This document shows, one piece after another, positions 11,024 through 28,040 of a DNA stretch of 64,000 nucleotides. The DNA is from Rosa chinensis (Eukaryota; Streptophyta; Magnoliopsida; Rosales; Rosaceae). Both the position numbers and the translations under genes were made by a program. How positions within the stretch are numbered: position 1 is the first letter of the stretch; each line of letters begins with the position of its first letter. Under the pieces are notes generated by a model. The model saw nothing but the letters and a program-made list of their open reading frames with translations. It was not told the DNA's origin and ran no database searches. The DNA lies in the NCBI RefSeq assembly GCF_002994745.2, contig NC_037090.1, forward strand, positions 17,968,001-18,032,000, given 5' to 3'.

Positions 11024-12590
11024 CTAATTTTCCCAATCCTCATCTTCATTAGGAATCCAATTTGTGTTTGTGGGGTCATCCATATGGTTGGGGTTGGTGG
11101 ATTCACCCGAAGAGAAAGGTGGGGAAGGGACACCACCGGTGAATGGTGGTTATGGGAAGCCACCGGGGAAATGAGATTGTGGATAATACCCACCGGGGAA
11201 TGGTGGTTGTGGATAGCCACCGGGAAAAGGAGGTTGTGGATAGCCATCAGGGAAAGGAGGTTGTGGATAGCTACCGGAGAAAGGAGATTGTGGATAATAC
11301 CCACCGGGGAATGGTGGTTGTGGGATGTTAGATCCACGGGTTGCATCTTCAGCTTCTTTCTCTGCAATTTTTTTTTGTTTTCTTTGCCAGTAATTCTTTT
11401 TGGTTGGCGTCATCTTACTTGTGTCCATCTCCATAATACGCTCTTCCCTCTCTTGAATTTTGAATGCCTCGTTTCGCATATCCATTTGCAAGCGTATATA
11501 ATCTCGTTGTTGTTGGTCACGGAGATGTCGAGCATATTCCTCATCACGTTTCTCCTTGGCAGACATCATTGATGTTTGGTTAGTTGCTATAGTCTCCACA
11601 GCGGCTGTCAGAGGACTGGAATCATTAGATGCTTTCTTTCCTTTCCGAAGAGCTTCTTTGGCAGCCTTCTTTCCTTGAGGCCTCACCGAAGGATTTGGAG
11701 TTGCATCGGCGTTTACCTCATCTGCATCTATGTCCAAATGGACATGAGAATCAGGAGCGGATTGTTGTGTGTGCATCCGTTCAGTTTCTCTCCTGGAGGT
11801 TCCTCCAGCCAAAGAGGAATGGTTTGGAATGTCTTCAAATTGTTGAAACCCTTTAACAAACTCGTAACATTCTAAATTAATGAAATCACCTTTTTTTTGT
11901 TTTCCTTTCGATTTGGTCATCGCAGCTCTCCACAAATCTTGTGCTTGACGTAGCTATTTAATTTAAACAAAAAAGTATAAATCTATTAGTACAAATATAA
12001 ACGAGGTACAATGTATCAACTATTTAAGTATAAGGTGAGTATAATGTATAATTTAAATAAAATGAAGTCTAAAATATGATTATGAAGTACTAATTTGAAG
12101 TATAATTATCAACTAAATTTTATATATGAACTAATAATTTAAAGTATAATTATCAACAAAATATTTCAACTAATAATTTAAAGTAAGATGTATCAACTAA
12201 TTAAATTTTAATATACACTAAAAGAATAATAAAAATTAATATTTGTGTTACACTACAAATTCATACCTCATCAATCATATTCGCACCACTCTTGTACCAA
12301 AGTTTCGCTTGCCTTAACGCACAATGCCAAGCATAGAGTTTGACTTTCAAGGTTTTCCACCTCCCTTGAAAAGCTTGCAATGATCGGACATATCCATCCC
12401 AATGTTCGGCATAGTGTTGGCGTACCTCTAACCATAGATCATCTTTTCTTCGTTCCGTACCCTTTGCCGGATCTTGGCTAACAGCCCTCCAAGACTTGCA
12501 CAATTGAATGTCTTCAATAGTCTGCCAACGTGTCCCGTCAATACTTGGATCTCCTATGGGTTGGACAATCGTATTCCCTCATACACTCAT
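11024..12590 (-). pseudogene. Harbinger ORF1 partner protein (Myb/NAM-associated type), two in-frame stops
   Basis: Two exons on the minus strand, 12590-12267 and 11953-11024, are joined by a GT-AG intron in phase 0. The first exon encodes a trihelix/Myb-like DNA-binding region (W-QTIEDIQLCKSW, then FQGRWKTLK). The second encodes the C-terminal region seen in NAM-associated or GST-T3-like plant proteins: a charged coiled-coil (about 11400-11560) and a proline/glycine-rich tandem repeat of PQPPFPGGY units (about 11150-11330). The frame contains TGA at codon 4 (12579-12581) and TAA inside the Pro/Gly repeat (11150-11152). It otherwise runs to TAG at 11024-11026 after an acidic tail. In this superfamily ORF1 binds element ends and helps bring in the transposase. 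This copy is probably non-functional unless initiation occurs downstream of codon 4. Confidence 0.8.
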
Positions 12591-13195
12591 ATTCGAATAA
12601 AAAAATTGTAGAGTATGAAAGCTATGAGGAGAAGGAGCAAAAAAATTTGAGGAAGTAAGATAGATGATTTTTTTGGTGTGAGAGGTAAATTAGGAGGTGA
12701 GGTATTTATAGGAAATTTTGGTTATTTTTATTTTGTTACCGTTGTAATCTAACGGTATTTTTTTTTTTTTTTTAACCTCTGCAATCTCCAGCCGTCAGAT
12801 CCATTTCATAATCATAAGCAACGGTCCAGATCTGTGGATCGTTGCATTCAAATCTGTAGCTGCTCACCAACGGGCTACATGCCACGTCGCCGCACATATC
12901 CACAAAACAACAAAAAACGAAAGCAACGCGCCTGCCTTAATTGTCGCCGCTAGAAGACAAGAAACTGACTTCCACTCACCCCCAAGGCGCGTCTCCCCGA
13001 GCTGCTTTGTTTTGGGCCAGGCTGGCATCCTAGGTCACGGCCTCAGTCAGCCTCCTACCCGAGTTCATGACCTAGGCCTCCCACTGTGGTTTTGCCCTCT
13101 TTCCGGTGGAAACATGAACAAGATCATTCTGGGTCAGCAGCTGCTGCTTTTGACGTGGTGCCCGGGCAATAGGATGCCCAGTGAACTTGCCCTTA

Positions 13196-13957
13196 GTACT
13201 CCTCCCTGCTTACTCTGTGTTTGTGGGTGAATTGAGCAAAGCATGGGATGCTCAAGAGTGTGGGACACTCCGACCCGAGCCTGGGAGGCTCCCTTATTCG
13301 TATGGTAATGACTTCTTCCCCATACTCTGTTGTTAATTTTTGTTTAACCAGCGGGGCTGGTATGTTCTCATGAGTTTTCGAGCTTAAAGAAATGTACTTT
13401 ATAATTGTTGCATGCATCGGTTTTTAATGAAATAAACGTGGGAAAGTATAAACTCATTTTATCTTTTTGATTACTTTTTTTTGTCCACTCACGCTAACGT
13501 TTTTATCTACTTTCCCCTGGGCCCTTCGGTTTCTTTTGCCCAGTCTGCAGAGTAGTTGTTTCGGCATAGTAGGATTCGGGGCATAGCATATGTTGCTGTC
13601 ATTTTCATATTGTAGGATAATTGTTGAACCTACTTGTAATATGAACTTTTTATCTCTTTAAGATTGCTCTGATAACCTGTGGGACAAATGTTGTAAAGTT
13701 TGAGAGTTACACTTGTGTATTTGGATTATGTTGTATGGTTCGTATTTCAGTTGTAAATTGTGGAGTTGTTGTGATTTCGGGAGCAAGGCTGCTCCAGAGG
13801 AATAAGGATGGTTTATTAGAAGTGAATGTGTTTTTACAGGTTTTGGGTAGTCCATTTTAGGGGTGATTCTGCCAAATTTTTTAGTAGAGTTATTCTTAAA
13901 GTGGGCTCCATATGGCCACCTAGGATTTCAGAATGAAATTCGAGACGGGTCCTGTCA
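13196..13957 (+). other. Right segment of the solo LTR
   Basis: This is the remaining LTR sequence after the Harbinger insertion. It ends in CCTGTCA followed by the TCAGC target duplication. It holds no gene. Confidence 0.6.
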
Positions 13958-13962
13958 TCAGC

Positions 13963-14600
13963 AATCACCGACCCTCCTTACCACTCTCGCAGCACCACTG
14001 CAACAACTAAGCTAGACTCTGATCACCCTACTCCCAAAGCAGTAATCACCCCACTACTTACTACTCCATTTAGAAACCTGCAAATCAATGCCAGTGTTTA
14101 TAAAAAGGCCACCCCTCATCTAGAAAAAAAGCACAGTCCTGCCAACCAGTCAAAACACCATTGCAACAAAAACGTTAAAGCTAACAAATCATATCATAGC
14201 ATATGTCAAATCTCAACCTCCACGTCAATCTAAAACTATTCGAAGATCAAAACTTGCATTCCAAGACTGTATTGGTACCCCATGAAGAGCGAGTTTGATT
14301 TAACTAATGTTGTCTTATTATTGGATTGAAAAAACCTTAACACAGTCCAGATAGATGAGGCAGATTCCGATCTAATTCTGATCATCGATCGTTGAATAAA
14401 ATCTGCGTAGTGCTTGAAGTGAATACTCCCACGTTTTGAAAGGTGTCTTACAAATCAAAATAAAGTAAGCTTTTTAAAAGTATAATCTAATTTGCTAGAT
14501 CATATTTAGTATGGAAATCTAACTTTTCTAAAAGCGAAATTAAACACATTTAAATGTGAGCCAAATTATAAACTATAAAATGTGAGACAACGGTAAGGAT
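13963..14600. other. Non-coding sequence right of the transposon nest
   Basis: The first ~300 bases are A/C-rich and continue the composition seen at 720-1133, which suggests the LTR inserted into one older block. From about 14330 onward it is ordinary AT-rich intergenic DNA. No gene is recognised. Confidence 0.3.
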
Positions 14601-14637
14601 TCTACTATACATACCCTCAACCGTCCTAAAAACAATC

Positions 14638-14830
14638 ATGGGTTGGTTTGCAAGAAATGTATTATTGTCAATCATGCTTGCATTGTTCCTAACTATATGT
14701 GCTGCTGCTACTAATTCACAACTGAATATTAACATCACTAATGATGTGGTTGCAACGGGTGAAGCTACCAATCTCAACATTCATTGTAACACAAAAACAC
14801 GATTTTGGTGGTCCAGTGATCCTCTATGTA
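14638..14830 (+). pseudogene. Truncated S1-like (plant self-incompatibility S-protein homologue) fragment
   Basis: An ATG-initiated frame encodes a hydrophobic signal-like segment (LLSIMLALFLTICAAA) and then LNINITNDV and LNIHCNT. This resembles the N-terminus of secreted S-protein homologues, where I-x-N-x-L and an L-x-x-HC motif open the beta-sandwich. A full member runs to about 130-150 residues with a W-x-F motif and further cysteines. Here the similarity stops near 14800 and no C-terminal half was found in the next 500 bases. I read it as a gene remnant. The family call rests on a short stretch and could be wrong. Confidence 0.4.
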
Positions 14831-15337
14831 TCGCACTACGAATTTGTTTTTTTTCACAAATATTTTTCCGAGGAATAATACAAGGATTTTCCGAGGTCCA
14901 GTGGTCCAGTGATTTTAGGGTGTATTGATGTCTAATTTGTTTTGCATTTTAGTCACTCTTTCCTTTAATCTTTTTGGTCAAAGGCTATTGAAGCACGTCT
15001 TGATAATTACAAGGATTATCACTTCACATGTACGTAGTAATTTTTGCAAGCAAGTTACTGAAGAAATACCGTTATTGTTGGGCCGAAAACAAGTTATAGT
15101 TTTCAGTTTTTTCACAATATAATCGTGTATAGTAAATTTACTAAATTGACTTAAATGTAATTTCAGATCCAAAACAAAAAGAAAAAAACTTTACTTGTAA
15201 TTCATTCAAAAAGAAAAAAAACAGCTCATTCCTCATTTTGGTTCGGATAGAAAAAATTCCTTCCTTTCTTCGATTCACGAAAGATCTTTTTCTTTTTCTT
15301 TTTTTGTCTACAAAATAATCTCGCTCTGGTCCTCTGT

Positions 15338-15344
15338 TATATAT
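15338..15344 (+). promoter_or_regulatory. Putative TATA box of the PCF11-like gene
   Basis: TATATAT lies about 310 bases before the start codon at 15656. A telo-box-like AACCCTAAA follows at 15390-15398, an element common in leaders of plant housekeeping genes. Both are positional inferences. Confidence 0.4.
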
Positions 15345-15655
15345 GCCTCACGCAGATACGCGCACTCTCGTCAAATCTTCCCCAATCTTAACCCTAAATT
15401 CCCAAATCCCAAGCTCGTTGAATCAAGCTCCAGTCTTTCGCCTCAGATTATCAAGTTTTCTTTTTGTTTTGTCTCTTTGATGATTTTGTATGCTTGTAAT
15501 AAGAAACGAACCAGGGTTTATCCCGATTCTCCATGTACAATTTAGCGATAGGCCCTTTTACTTTCTTATATTCTAGATTGAATTCCAATAGTCATAGACA
15601 GATGCTTGTTATGTAATCGGAAATCAGATTTAGGGTTTGAGTTTCGTCATTGTTG

Positions 15656-21901
<6,246 letters not shown>

Positions 21902-23345
21902 TGCTCCAAAAACAAAAGATATATCCATGACCCAACAGTTATGAATATATGAGATAACAGGTTGTGTATTGTAGTTGAGTTGTTCTTCAGTGCTAATTGT
22001 GTTGAGCCACAGAATGGTGGTGAGAGCTTTGTACTAGCTCCATGTTCTCTTTTTGTTTAATTCATAGTTGAGAGGAAAAGAAAAAATACATCTATATTCC
22101 AGATAGTTTGCTTCTCAGTGATTCTCTGATGAGTGATGTGGTTTGATGTTTTGCTATTTTGTTTGTTACTTTGCTAAAGCGCTTTTGCCCTTGATCGCAT
22201 GATATCTGATCCAGCAAAACAAGGAAATACACTCTCAGATTCCCGAACCATGCCCTTCCAGCTTCACAAATCACAATTGGCAAATGGTAGTGGGATATGC
22301 CTATGTATGGTCACAATAATAATGGAACCAAGTTTTGTTTCTTTTTATCTTCAGTCCTTCATTTATTCCTTTACCGAATGTGGTTTTAGCATTTTAGATG
22401 AATATTGTTTTTTCTTTTCTTCAATTGTTACTTCAGTTGTTTTAGAGAGAGAGAGAGAGTGGATAATGCCACTTTAACTTTTTAGAATTGCATTTCTCTT
22501 TTCCCTATGTATATTGTGCGGCAGATGCAATTTTGAAGTTCTTTCGATCATTTTTTATTCTGTTGTTAACCTCATCTCCAAGTATATTAGCATCTTTTAC
22601 GTGCGAACAGATTGTAATTGCAAAACCCTCGATTGTTGAATCTGGGTTTTCAGTTAGAGAATATGGGAATTTATTATTTTTGTTTTGTCTGCCAACCATT
22701 CCCCCTACTTCTTCTGGTTGATGCCATAAACTCTTTCACATTTGCACATGGTCTCTGAAGATTCTTTCTTAGATGGGATCACCAATCTTATGATATCCTG
22801 CAAAAATTGTTGAGGATGGAAAAGCCCCATAAGCCCCTGCTTCATCTTCATAGTTGTGTTTGATTCCATGGCCAATCACGCATGACCATGAAATAGTGAG
22901 ACCTGGTTGAATTCGGGTGTACTATTGTGCTTGGCCGGCCTTGATGGGATACCACTGCCACTGATGGTAACCCATCTTGAATTTTGAGCTGCTGACCAAA
23001 AACAGAGATGACATGTATTTGCAATTCCAGATAACCGTCGGTGTCAACACAGGTCAAACGGTTCAACAATTCCATATTGAGTGTCACTGTTTCTGAAACT
23101 GGATTAAACTCATCAAGAGTGAAGAAATGAAGTTCAGACAATTGCAATAACAAAAGAGAATCTAACCGCTGATTGCATAACATTAATATATTTATTTCAC
23201 ACCAACATGTGGATTACATATATTTTTGGTTTATGCTATGCTTCTAAGATTTCATATCTCACTGCTTTTATTATTATCTGGAGCATAAGTCCATAATTAT
23301 TTAGTAATACTATACAGCTTCTGGGAACCCATTTGACATGTCTAT
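21902..23345. other. Intergenic region between convergent PCF11-like and phytosulfokine genes
   Basis: The first several hundred bases are presumably the 3' UTR of the PCF11-like gene, and the last ~100 that of the phytosulfokine gene. A minus-strand stretch at about 22775-23185 has a fairly long open frame and an alternative frame with coding-like composition, but no family is recognised and no splice structure could be settled. It may be a gene relic. Confidence 0.4.
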
Positions 23346-23693
23346 CTATGGCTTCTGGTGTTGGGTGTAGATATAATCTAGGTGAGCTTCTGCAATCATC
23401 CTCCTCTGTAGACACTCTTCATCTTTCTCATGGCATTCCTCCGATCCCATTAGCTGTAATGATCGACCACCACCCAAAATAAAGATCAAGAAAATCAATT
23501 AGCTAGTTTATATTGACATAGAAATCAGACAGAAATTATGAGATACGGAAGATCATATTCTCACGTCCATGATGCCATGATCTGCAGCGGCAGTTGATGA
23601 GCCTTGGTCATGTGGAAGATGACGAGCATGTGATGAGATGACGAGGAAAAGAAAGAGAGAAAAGATGACGAGGAGGAGACTCTGCTTCTTCAT
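23346..23693 (-). CDS. PSK: Phytosulfokine (PSK) precursor
   Basis: Two exons on the minus strand, 23693-23565 and 23453-23346 (TAG), are joined by a 111-bp GT-AG intron in phase 0 and encode 78 residues. Residues 1-24 are a signal peptide ([20 protein letters not shown]...HA). The C-terminal exon has the family signature: [14 protein letters not shown] with the paired cysteines, then AHLDYIYTQ and the HQKP tail. YIYTQ is the exact phytosulfokine pentapeptide. The preceding Asp is required for tyrosine sulfation by TPST, and subtilases release the peptide in the apoplast, where PSKR receptor kinases perceive it to promote cell growth and tune immunity (established for the family). Length, exon split and motif order all match known precursors. 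It is convergent with the PCF11-like gene. An AT-rich TATA-like stretch lies at about 23729-23735 on the minus strand. Confidence 0.95.
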
Positions 23694-23699
23694 GGTCGG

Positions 23700-24545
23700 T
23701 TTGTTTGCTGCACTTCAATTTGGGAATATATAAAGACGAAGACCTAGTGCTTGTGAGTGATAAAGGGAAGAGGTGTGACAAAGAGGTTGTTTATAACTCT
23801 AGATAAAGACGAAAGCAAAGCTATTGCTGACTCTCTTCTCTTCTGTGTCCTTAGGATCACATGGAAGGCCCCAAGCAAAGCAGTTACATCTTACAACTTA
23901 TAGCACACCACTGCAATTTGAGTGGCCCCACCAAATGTTTACGAGCTGTGACATCAGACATGTATGTAAACGGATAAATAACTATTGAAAGATTAATAAT
24001 AATCGAGAAGTGTTATATTACTTATTTTATCTTTACATATACACGAATAAATAACTGTTAAAAGATTAATTGAGAATCTCTCTAGATTAACTGTGAGGTC
24101 ATTTATTATCTGTTAACATATACACGAATAAATAACTGTTAAAAGACTAATTGAGAATCTCTTTAGATTAACCGTGATGTCATTTATTACTAAAAGATAA
24201 TAAATGACCTCATGGTTAATAATATAATATAGTCCTTTCTTAAATGATTTTGAACGGCTCTGATCAAGCGATGGTTAATTTCAACTGTCCAGATTGTACA
24301 ACGTAATTTCTTTTATTTAATATAAATTTATATAGTTCTTAACTTCAGAAACTTATAATAAATAGCTTGGGTGTCGGAAAAAATTCTCACGATTTTGTCG
24401 TGTTGGGTACTTTTTTGTCGAACCTTTAAATTCAATATTTCACCTAAAATAATATTCCTGAGGTTCCTTACTAATTACTGAGGTTATAAATTAAATCTTG
24501 AGAAATTTCACTTTAACTCCTTAAATATTTCTGGGGCTCACATAG
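23700..24545. other. Upstream region of PSK and AT-rich intergenic DNA
   Basis: This presumably holds the PSK promoter (nearest ~300 bases), followed by AT-rich sequence with the 81-bp tandem repeat described separately. No other gene is visible. Confidence 0.4.
24035..24196 (+). repeat. Tandem duplication, 81-bp unit
   Basis: Two near-identical copies start ACATATACACGAATAAATAA at 24035 and 24116. A more degenerate related stretch lies just upstream near 23965. The sequence after the second copy (ATAAATGACCTCAT) is inverted relative to the unit's own end (ATGTCATTTATTA), so a small hairpin can form around 24178-24215. Confidence 0.7.
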
Positions 24546-24549
24546 GTTT

Positions 24550-24666
24550 TCTAAAATGTTCATTATTACTATTTATTTACATCATATATTTCTCATTTAC
24601 AATAAATAAGAGAATATTGAATGAACAGTGTCCTACCCCAATAACTCAGACCCAACGGGTTTGCTA
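24550..24666 (-). mobile_element. Remnant terminus of the Harbinger family
   Basis: Read on the minus strand it starts at the CCCGTTGGGTC terminal motif and continues into the same GAGAAAT-T/A-TATGATGTAAATAAAT stretch found near the left end of the full Harbinger element (about 8808-8835). The opposite end is missing. A second copy of the terminal motif (AACCCAACGTGTGAACTTG) lies at 24926-24944. Confidence 0.6.
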
Positions 24667-24692
24667 AGGCTTGGTGCCTTAGAATAGCATTT

Positions 24693-24752
24693 TTATTTAT
24701 TTTCTTTTTTCCTTTATTTGCTTATTTATTTTCTTTTTTCCTTTATTTGCTT
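24693..24752 (+). repeat. Tandem duplication, 29-bp AT-rich unit
   Basis: Two copies of a T-rich unit (TATTTATTTTCTTTTTTCC...) lie head to tail. Confidence 0.7.
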
Positions 24753-24997
24753 AGTGACTCTAGTTCCGTCTATCTAAGGATTGTAGGTTAGCCACTAATC
24801 CCAGTGGTACGATAATTTTTTGCTTAATATTTCCCTATCTTGACACGATTCGTACGCTTGCGAGAGTTTATGCATCAAGTCAATGGCGCAAAAAAGTAGT
24901 GAAGAGTGTTTTTGACTCAGTAACCCAACGTGTGAACTTGTTCTTGGAAAATTCTACAATGTGTTAACGCATGACATGCATACAATTGCCTTAAAAG

Positions 24998-25140
24998 TAG
25001 TAAAATGAGTCCTCAAAATAGTAATATTAGTCCTCAAAATAGTAACATGAGTCCTTAAAGTGGTAAATTTTTTAGTTACCACATGAGTCCTCAAAATAGT
25101 AATATTAGTCCTCAAAGTGATAACATGAGTCCTTAGAGGG
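24998..25140 (+). repeat. Minisatellite-like array of GTCCTCAAAATAGTAA units
   Basis: About seven degenerate copies of a 19-21-bp unit (GAGTCCTCAAAATAGTAATA and variants) are interrupted once by a short unrelated stretch near 25060. Confidence 0.7.
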
Positions 25141-25179
25141 GTAAAAATAGTTGATGTATGAGAAATGTTAACATACCAT

Positions 25180-25338
25180 AGCTTTACCCCTTGTTCTTAG
25201 TATCCTTGTTAGGTTAACTTTTGTTGTTGTTAGTATTGTTCTTGTTATTTTTCATTTTGATGTAGCTTTGTACATCTATCAGGGGTAATTTTTCTTATTA
25301 TTATCAATAAAGTTGTCATTTATATTAAAAAAAAAAAC
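25180..25338 (+). repeat. 3' tail of a non-LTR retroelement
   Basis: ATCAATAAAGTTGTCATTT followed by TTAAAAAAAAAA matches the tail at 660-719 in order and spacing. It is probably a severely 5'-truncated insertion. The left end was not identified. Confidence 0.45.
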
Positions 25339-25437
25339 TTTTTTTCATATCTAATTAATTTTAAAGAAAAACACAGCTCCAACATAATAGCTAAATCAAA
25401 GTTACATTTTACTTGGGGTAAAATGGGTAGCTAAATT

Positions 25438-25884
25438 TAGGGCATCTCCAACAGAATACTTATTTCAAAAAAAAAATATAAAAATTAAAATTTAACTAAT
25501 TTTAGGCTAAGTTTGATCTCCAACATACTAGCTAGATAAACAAAAGCTATATTTAACTTTAGCTAATATATTTAGCTAGAGAGGAGTGAAAATTTATCTA
25601 AAAATTTAATTTAACTTAGGATTTAGGTATTCTGTTGGAGCGAAATTGAAAAAGTAACTAGTTATATTTTAGTTTTAGTTACTTTTAGCTATGAAGATAG
25701 CTGTCACTGTTAGAGATGCTTTTGCTAGTGAATAGCTAAAGTTTCAGCCATATTTTTCTTTCATCTTTTCTTTTCTCTTTGGCCACATGTCACTGTTAGA
25801 GATGCTTTTGCTAGTGAATTGTGAATAGCTAAAGTTCCAGCCATATTTTTCTTTCATCTTTTCTTTTCTCTTTGGCCACATGTC
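25438..25884 (+). mobile_element. MITE-like element with a partial tandem duplication
   Basis: The left end GGGCATCTCCAACAG has inverted counterparts: TCTGTTGGAG at about 25630, and CTGTTAGAGATGCTTTT at 25707-25723 and again at 25793-25809. The segment 25705-25790 is duplicated head to tail as 25791-25884, the second copy carrying 8 extra bases. No coding capacity. The superfamily is not determined and no clear target duplication was found. Confidence 0.5.
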
Positions 25885-26555
25885 AACTTATGATTGGATA
25901 AAACATTTTATATCACTAACAATTAGCTAGAATTGCTAGAGCACAATTGTTTAATAAATAGTTATATTTCACATTTTTAGCTATTTTAACTCAAAAAAAT
26001 TGAAACCTAAACTAACAACAAAGTAATTCATTACTAATTTTATCTTTTATTTTTATTTTTTAAAGGTACTCATTTTGTCTTATATATTGAATAACTATCC
26101 TCTTATACGTTAATTGAATTATTTTCTTTTGATAAGTAGTGCAGAATTCATTTGAGTGATTCTTTATGTAATTCTTTTCTTTTTCTCATAGGGATTAGAA
26201 CTTAGAAGCAGGTTTTAGCCTTTGATCATTTGTTCTACTGGCATTAGTATATTCTTTGTATGTGAGAGGTTGTGAGTTTGACTCACGAATGACTAGTTGT
26301 TGTGATTATGAATTCTTGATGTAATAAATAAATAAAAGGGATCTAGACCAAATGCATCAAAATTGGCCAAACTTATCTTACTTACCCCAGCAACAAATTT
26401 TTAATCTCACTTACCTATTTCAGGCAAAATGATAGTCCTGCCCTTGACATAATTAACAACTACATTTTATGCCACTCAAACTATCTAGCATGACTCTCTC
26501 TCTCTGATTTCCACATCAGGTTTTTGTCTCTCTCCGATCTCCGGTCACCTCTAGC

Positions 26556-26903
26556 GTGACGTTGAACTCCGGCATCACGATCTTGGATGACATGCGGCGA
26601 TGGCGTCCAACTCAGTCTCTATCAGAGCCTCGGAACAGCGCCGCCTCACCTCGGAGCTACCTCGACAAAGTCTCTGAGATCATCGTTGGAGTGGCTGAAT
26701 TTCCGGTCGATCTGAATGACGCCTCTCTCTCTCTCTCTCTTGCAAATTCCGACGATCCAACGAATGTCGCGATCTCCATCTCGCCGGTTTCCTCACCTTC
26801 CATGGTATTCAGACATTTGCGTGCTCCTGTTTCGATCGACCGATTGGGACTGAAACAGCAACTGAGGGTCTGCAACCGGCGGAAACAGGCAGAGAAAACT
26901 TGA
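26556..26903 (+). other. Unrecognised open frame inside the MULE, possible captured fragment
   Basis: A 115-codon open frame runs from an ACG/ATG-region start to TGA. It is GC-richer than its surroundings and rich in Ser, Leu and Arg. No domain is recognised. Such GC-rich inserts in non-autonomous MULEs are sometimes captured host-gene pieces, but nothing here proves it, and it may be non-coding. Confidence 0.25.
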
Positions 26904-27249
26904 GAGGTGGGTGCCCGAATCATTTTTTTTTCTTTAAACTGTGGGCAGAAGAAGGGAAAAAAAAAGGTTTTATTATCTCGTAATAAATGGTTACTTGGGG
27001 GGGGGGGGCAATAAATGTTTTAAATTGATGTAATCTCCTCGTTTTTTCTTTAATCAAAGTTTTATTTGTCTAATTTTATGGAGATTAATTCCCATTCCGA
27101 CAACCAAAAGGTCTATTGGGTGGCAATAGACGTCTATTGGGGAACAATACAGGTTTATTCAGGGGCAATAAACCTCTCCGGCCCCATATGAGATATGCGA
27201 AAACCTCTTTGGTGACTTCCGGCGAGGTTTCATAAACCTCTATTGGAAG

Positions 27250-27608
27250 CAAGGTTCTAAAAATCGCTACGTGCTAGTCGGGCGGAAACCAAGGGCCTAG
27301 GTGGTTTTTATTTTTTAAATATTTATTTAATTTACAATAATAAGTAATACTAAAAAAACTATTAAATAATACCTAATAGTAGTTATTTATAACTATCCAA
27401 ACCCTATCTTATAAAAAGATTAAAAAAAACTATTCCAAACAGCCAAATCTGATCACAAATGTGATCTGTAGTGGTCAAATACAATTGAATAGCTCATGAC
27501 TCCACATCTCTTGTTATTTTATTTTATTTTAGTTTTGTTAAACAAGCTCCACGTGCTTGTTTAACTCTCTTCATCTTCGTCTTCTACCTCCAGCATCTCT
27601 CTTCTACC

Positions 27609-27666
<58 letters not shown>

Positions 27667-28040
27667 GACTCTTCTTCACTTTTAGATTATAGTGAGTCAT
27701 CTCATCTCCTCTTTCCTCTCTCAATCTTTCTTGCACTCTCCGATTATGATATTAATCAAGAGCAGTTTAGAAGATAAAGATGGTGGTCAATCTGTGGAGG
27801 AGAGAGTGATAGACCTCCAACCTTTTGAGAATCAGTGTCAAACATATGCGTCTGAGTTTTCAGAAAAAATAAAAATAAAGCAGTGCCTAGCCCAGCTTCC
27901 AGACCACCTAGTCGCTTTCTAGCCCTCCCAGGCGCCCGCCTAAGCTCCGAACGATTTGTCTCATCACCTACCCCATAATCGGGGCGGTTAGGGTGCGCCT
28001 AGCACCTAGGCGGTCGCCCAGGCCGCCTTTTAGAACATTG
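27250..28040. mobile_element. hAT-type non-autonomous element
   Basis: The ends CAAGGTTCTAAAAATCG (27250) and, inverted, CAATGTTCTAAAAGGCG (from 28040) form a terminal inverted repeat. Flanking 8-mers are ATTGGAAG and ATTCGGAG, which match at 6 of 8 positions, compatible with a decayed hAT target duplication. The right part is rich in CGCCTAGGCG-like motifs typical of this plant repeat type. No transposase is present, and a (CT)n tract lies at 27613-27662. Confidence 0.6.
27613..27662 (+). repeat. (CT)n microsatellite
   Basis: About 25 uninterrupted CT dinucleotides lie inside the hAT-type element. Confidence 0.95.

Larger units (their letters stand above)
8668..13192 (+). mobile_element. 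PIF/Harbinger transposon, full-length
   Basis: The ends are GAGCAAGTTCAC (8668) and the inverted GTGAACTTGCCC (ending 13192), a 12-bp terminal inverted repeat with one mismatch. They are flanked by TTA on both sides (8665-8667 and 13193-13195), the 3-bp duplication typical of PIF/Harbinger. It carries the two genes expected of this superfamily in convergent orientation: a DDE transposase (9477-10796, +) and an ORF1 partner (11024-12590, -). Inserted into the solo LTR. A related MITE lies at 43344-43622. The stretch 12591-13192 beyond ORF1 is non-coding and includes GC-rich subterminal sequence. Confidence 0.88.
1134..13957 (+). mobile_element. Solo LTR (gypsy-like) split by two DNA transposons
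   Basis: The outer sequence begins TGTAACG (1134) and ends CCTGTCA (13957), so it has TG...CA ends. It is flanked by a perfect 5-bp direct repeat TCAGC (1129-1133 and 13958-13962). Removing the two inner elements with one target duplication each (1442-7158 and 8668-13195) leaves 308 + 1509 + 762 = 2579 bp. No internal retrotransposon domain, primer-binding site or second LTR is present, which fits a solo LTR left by LTR-LTR recombination. The gypsy assignment and the + orientation come from general resemblance to long plant gypsy-type LTRs and are less certain than the boundaries. Confidence 0.75.

Noticed and set aside
26190..26337. SINE-like stretch with a weak B box (GTGAGTTTGACTCAC)
   Set aside because: The A box is poor and the A-rich end coincides with the MULE target duplication; not enough to call.
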